Shown here: piece by piece, positions 61,762-64,000 of the stretch
How the letters are laid out: each line of letters opens with the position of its first letter
Numbering within the stretch: the stretch's first letter is position 1
Origin: Ferruginibacter paludis
Lineage (GTDB): Bacteria > Bacteroidota > Bacteroidia > Chitinophagales > Chitinophagaceae
Direction: 5' to 3'
Length of the DNA: 64,000 nt
NCBI RefSeq assembly: GCF_030409685.1
Contig: NZ_JAUFQJ010000002.1
Coordinates: 124,001-188,000, forward strand
The notes under the pieces: model-generated
Seen by the model: the letters and a program-made list of their open reading frames with translations, nothing else
Databases searched by the model: none
What the model was told of the DNA's origin: nothing
Position numbers and translations under genes: made by a program

Positions 61762-62559
61762 ATGAACAGCGAAACTATCATGCAAACGGATGTTTTGGAC
61801 ATTATTTTTGACAAAAGAAATAAGCTTTATGGCGCCTATACCCTGCGCAAGTTTTATAACCACCGGCTGTTTAAGTCAATCGGTATTACACTTGGCGTAG
61901 CTACTTTTTTATGTGCTTTTACTTTTATCCCTGACAGGAAACACGGGGGTGCAGCGATACCCGAAATGCTTGTGACTACAATAACTCAAATCAAAGAAGA
62001 TGTGAAGCCTCCAAAGGAGTTACCAAAACCAAAACAACCTGTAGCACCGCAAAAGAAATTAATGCCCCCAACAATTGTTGCAAATAATGTTAAGACAGAT
62101 ACACTATCTGAAATTACACCGGAAGACAGAATAAGCAGTGTAAATGTTACAGGTGATCCGGCAGCACACACTCCTGTAGCACCTTCCGCTCCAGAAGGAA
62201 CAGGTGAAGCGGCCACTGTGGCAATACCTGTAGCAGATAAAACAATTCCAGTTGATCATCCCGAAGTACAACCTTCTTACCCAGGCGGTATTGACGCCTT
62301 GCGCAAATTTTTAGAACATAACCTGGTTAATCCTAAAGAAATGGAAGAAGGGGAAATGGTGAGTGTAAATGTAAGCTTTGTGGTAGGGTTTGATGGCAAG
62401 CTACAGCGGTTTGCTGTTGTAAAAGATGGTGGGGACATTTTTAACAGGGAAGTAATAAGGGTGTTGAAAAAAATGCCCGATTGGGTTCCCGGTAAAGCAA
62501 AAGGAGAAAACGTAGCAGTGAATTTTACCATTCCGATAAAGTTTGTACCTGCGGACTAA
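61762..62559 (+). CDS. TonB energy-transducer protein
   Basis: 265 residues. N-terminal cytoplasmic part and one membrane anchor (about 39-58), a periplasmic linker with a Lys/Pro run (DVKPPKELPKPKQPVAPQKK), and a C-terminal TonB_C domain (about 175-265, YPGGIDALRKFLEHNL, VNVSFVVGFDGKLQRFAVVK, FTIPIKFVP). It couples the proton motive force from ExbB/ExbD to outer-membrane receptors. First visible gene of an operon with a small membrane protein and a PstS-like lipoprotein; ExbB/ExbD are not in the window. Confidence 0.93.
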   Translation: MNSETIMQTDVLDIIFDKRNKLYGAYTLRKFYNHRLFKSIGITLGVATFLCAFTFIPDRKHGGAAIPEMLVTTITQIKEDVKPPKELPKPKQPVAPQKKLMPPTIVANNVKTDTLSEITPEDRISSVNVTGDPAAHTPVAPSAPEGTGEAATVAIPVADKTIPVDHPEVQPSYPGGIDALRKFLEHNLVNPKEMEEGEMVSVNVSFVVGFDGKLQRFAVVKDGGDIFNREVIRVLKKMPDWVPGKAKGENVAVNFTIPIKFVPAD

Positions 62560-62639
62560 TTATCCTTATTAATTTTGTAATTTGCCCTTCCGGCCCTTTT
62601 TGATAACTTATTTAAAAACTTGCTAATTATTAATAAATT

Positions 62640-62897
62640 ATGGCACTGGAAGAATTTGAGAACGAACCTTTATCAGAAAGGCAAAAAGGGATGATCAGGA
62701 TGCGTTCCATCACTAATTACGGTATGGGTGCCTTTATGCTGCTGGCAGGTTTCTTTTTTATGTTCCCCACCCGATATACCGCCCATTTTATTGATCAGTA
62801 TGATCCAACTATGATTAAAATTTTTGCGGTTGTTTGCTGGGTCTATGGTGCTTTCCGGATTTACCGGGGATATAAAAAAAACTATTTTGTAAACTAA
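62640..62897 (+). CDS. small membrane protein in TonB operon
   Basis: 85 residues, two membrane segments (about 30-48, GMGAFMLLAGFFFMFPTR, and 59-77, IKIFAVVCWVYGAFRIYRGY). The N-terminus is polar (MALEEFENEPLSERQKGMIR). Its stop overlaps the next start (TAATG), so the two are coupled. Function unknown; the position in TonB operons is recurrent in Chitinophagaceae. Confidence 0.75.
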   Translation: MALEEFENEPLSERQKGMIRMRSITNYGMGAFMLLAGFFFMFPTRYTAHFIDQYDPTMIKIFAVVCWVYGAFRIYRGYKKNYFVN

Positions 62898-63853
62898 TGA
62901 CGGTAACAATATCTAAACTGGCGGCCATAGCCTGGTGCGTTTTGCTTTGTATCATACTATCCGCACAAGGTTGCCGCCAGCCTAAGAAAAGTAAAGTATT
63001 GCTTGATACCCCAATTTCTGGAAAGATTAACATCAGTGTGGATGAATCATTTAAACCGGTGATTGATGAGGAGGTCAAAGTGTTCGAATCTGCCTATCCC
63101 AATACAACTATTAATGTGCAGTATAAGCCGGAGGCGGAGTGCCTGAAAGATATATTGAACGATTCGGCTACCAGGCTGGTAATAGTTACGCGGGGGCTGA
63201 GCAGCAAAGAAGAGCAATATTTTGCCGATACACTGGGATATGTGCCGCAGTACGACAGGATAGCAACAGATGCGGTAGCAGTAGTGGTAAATGCCAATAA
63301 CACGGATACTTTTTTTTCCGTAAAACGTTTACAGGAGCAGCTTGCGGGCAAATTGGGTAAAAGGCAACAGGTAATATTTGATGGCCTCAGCGCTACCAGC
63401 ACGGTACGCTTCGCAATCGACAGTATACTAAAAGGCAAAGTATTTGATACTGGTGTTGTAAAGGCCGTTAGAAGCAGCCAGGAGGTATTAAATTATGTGG
63501 CTTCAGATGTAAACGCAATCGGGCTTGTCGGCATCAGTTGGATTGGAAACCCCGAAGACACAGCGCAACTGAACCTGTTAAAGAAGGTAAAAATTGCGTA
63601 CGTAAGGTGTGATCAATGTGAAGATTCACCTTATGTCAAGCCTAATCAAATGGGTATCCTGACAAAGCGTTACCCGTTGATAAGAGGGTTGTATTATGTA
63701 TTAAAGGAAAATCACAACGGGCTTGGTATGGGGTTTGTTAATTTTATGCGATTTGAAAGGGGACAGCTTATTTTTAAAAGAGCCTATCTTGGTTCGAGCA
63801 AAATTGGCTTCGGTATAAGGAGCGTGAAGATTAATGAAAAATTAGTAAAATAA
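62897..63853 (+). CDS. PstS-like substrate-binding lipoprotein
   Basis: 318 residues with a lipoprotein signal (LSAQGC, Cys 26). A periplasmic binding protein fold of the phosphate-binding (PstS-like) type: ISGKINISVDESFKPVIDEE, the hinge region FDGLSATSTVRFAIDSILKG with a likely oxyanion loop, and IGLVGISWIGNPEDT. No ABC permease is beside it; instead it is linked to TonB, so it may sense or deliver a ligand in TonB-dependent uptake. Confidence 0.85.
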   Translation: MTVTISKLAAIAWCVLLCIILSAQGCRQPKKSKVLLDTPISGKINISVDESFKPVIDEEVKVFESAYPNTTINVQYKPEAECLKDILNDSATRLVIVTRGLSSKEEQYFADTLGYVPQYDRIATDAVAVVVNANNTDTFFSVKRLQEQLAGKLGKRQQVIFDGLSATSTVRFAIDSILKGKVFDTGVVKAVRSSQEVLNYVASDVNAIGLVGISWIGNPEDTAQLNLLKKVKIAYVRCDQCEDSPYVKPNQMGILTKRYPLIRGLYYVLKENHNGLGMGFVNFMRFERGQLIFKRAYLGSSKIGFGIRSVKINEKLVK

Positions 63854-63865
63854 TACAGAAGGTTT

Positions 63866-63897
63866 TTGGCAATTAGGTATAAAATTAATTATCATTG
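63866..63897 (+). promoter_or_regulatory. candidate promoter of the last gene
   Basis: TTG at 63866-63868 and TATCATTG at 63890-63897 (7 of 8 to TAnnTTTG), 21 bp apart, 22 bp before the start at 63920. Confidence 0.35.
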
Positions 63898-63919
63898 TAA
63901 AGTTTTAATTGTAACGCAA

Positions 63920-64000
63920 ATGAAAAAAATGAAATCTGGAGTGCTGCTTTTAGCTGTTTTGATGCTTTCGGTCAATTTAAAAGCACAGACGATTGATCAG
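63920..64000 (+). CDS. exported protein, start only (cut by window)
   Basis: The first 27 codons, MKKMKSGVLLLAVLMLSVNL followed by KAQTIDQ, form a signal peptide with a likely cut after KAQ. The rest lies outside the window. In related operons a tetratricopeptide repeat protein follows the PstS-like gene, which would fit, but this cannot be checked here. Confidence 0.7.
   Translation, partial: MKKMKSGVLLLAVLMLSVNLKAQTIDQ

Overview
The window comes from a Bacteroidota chromosome, most likely of the Chitinophagaceae type. The evidence is the gene content: GH97 and GH20 hydrolases, DUF1080 proteins, DUF4836, DKNYY and TonB-type proteins, an SO2930-type diheme cytochrome, and many lipoproteins with an S/A-C lipobox. 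Most starts lack a Shine-Dalgarno sequence, and a few start regions carry a TTG / TAnnTTTG-like promoter. No rRNA, tRNA, CRISPR array, transposase or integrase was seen.

Layout. 1-3.8 kb: end of a GNAT gene, decayed coding remnants, then an MlaE-MlaF-MlaD lipid transport operon closed by a terminator. 3.9-10.8 kb: glycan and envelope genes (DUF1080 lipoprotein, GH20 hexosaminidase), the beta-helix / diheme cytochrome pair of unknown function, and a cyclase-family protein. 10.9-15.2 kb: an Nramp-related transporter, a pseudogene with one stop and one frameshift, a SnoaL-like protein and an OmpA protein with calcium-type repeats. 15.3-19.2 kb: a Crp/Fnr regulator followed by a redox operon (Rossmann protein, old yellow enzyme, SDR, DsbA/FrnE) ending in a terminator. 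19.4-28.8 kb: GH97, DKNYY lipoprotein, exported TonB-C protein, a second DUF1080 protein, zinc alcohol dehydrogenase, and a MoeZ / BNR propeller / MoaD group.

29-39.6 kb is the accessory part. It is AT-richer and holds a SEFIR protein, a membrane protein plus HEPN-like pair, a two-part hypothetical protein, a HEAT protein, propeller proteins, a membrane-anchored winged-helix regulator and a ParDE toxin-antitoxin pair. It is punctuated by three related direct repeats. One is the real 3' end of the FAD/Fe-S oxidase gene (39.6 kb); the other two (32.0 and 34.3 kb) carry copies of that gene end. Imperfect palindromes resembling integron attC sites lie next to the cargo genes. This is the strongest candidate for an undescribed mobile or cassette-like arrangement in the window.

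39.6-64 kb is mostly ordinary chromosome: FAD/Fe-S oxidase, an RsmF-like methyltransferase, LysM-DPBB protein, TPR protein, amidohydrolase plus DUF5009, TlpA-like thioredoxin, HD-like hydrolase, YqgE, MFS transporter, GyrI-like protein, a decayed phosphodiester glycosidase, GNAT, glycerophosphodiesterase, a divergent FtsX-type ABC system beside DUF4836 and hisS, a low-molecular-weight phosphatase, and finally a TonB - small membrane protein - PstS-like lipoprotein operon running off the right edge.
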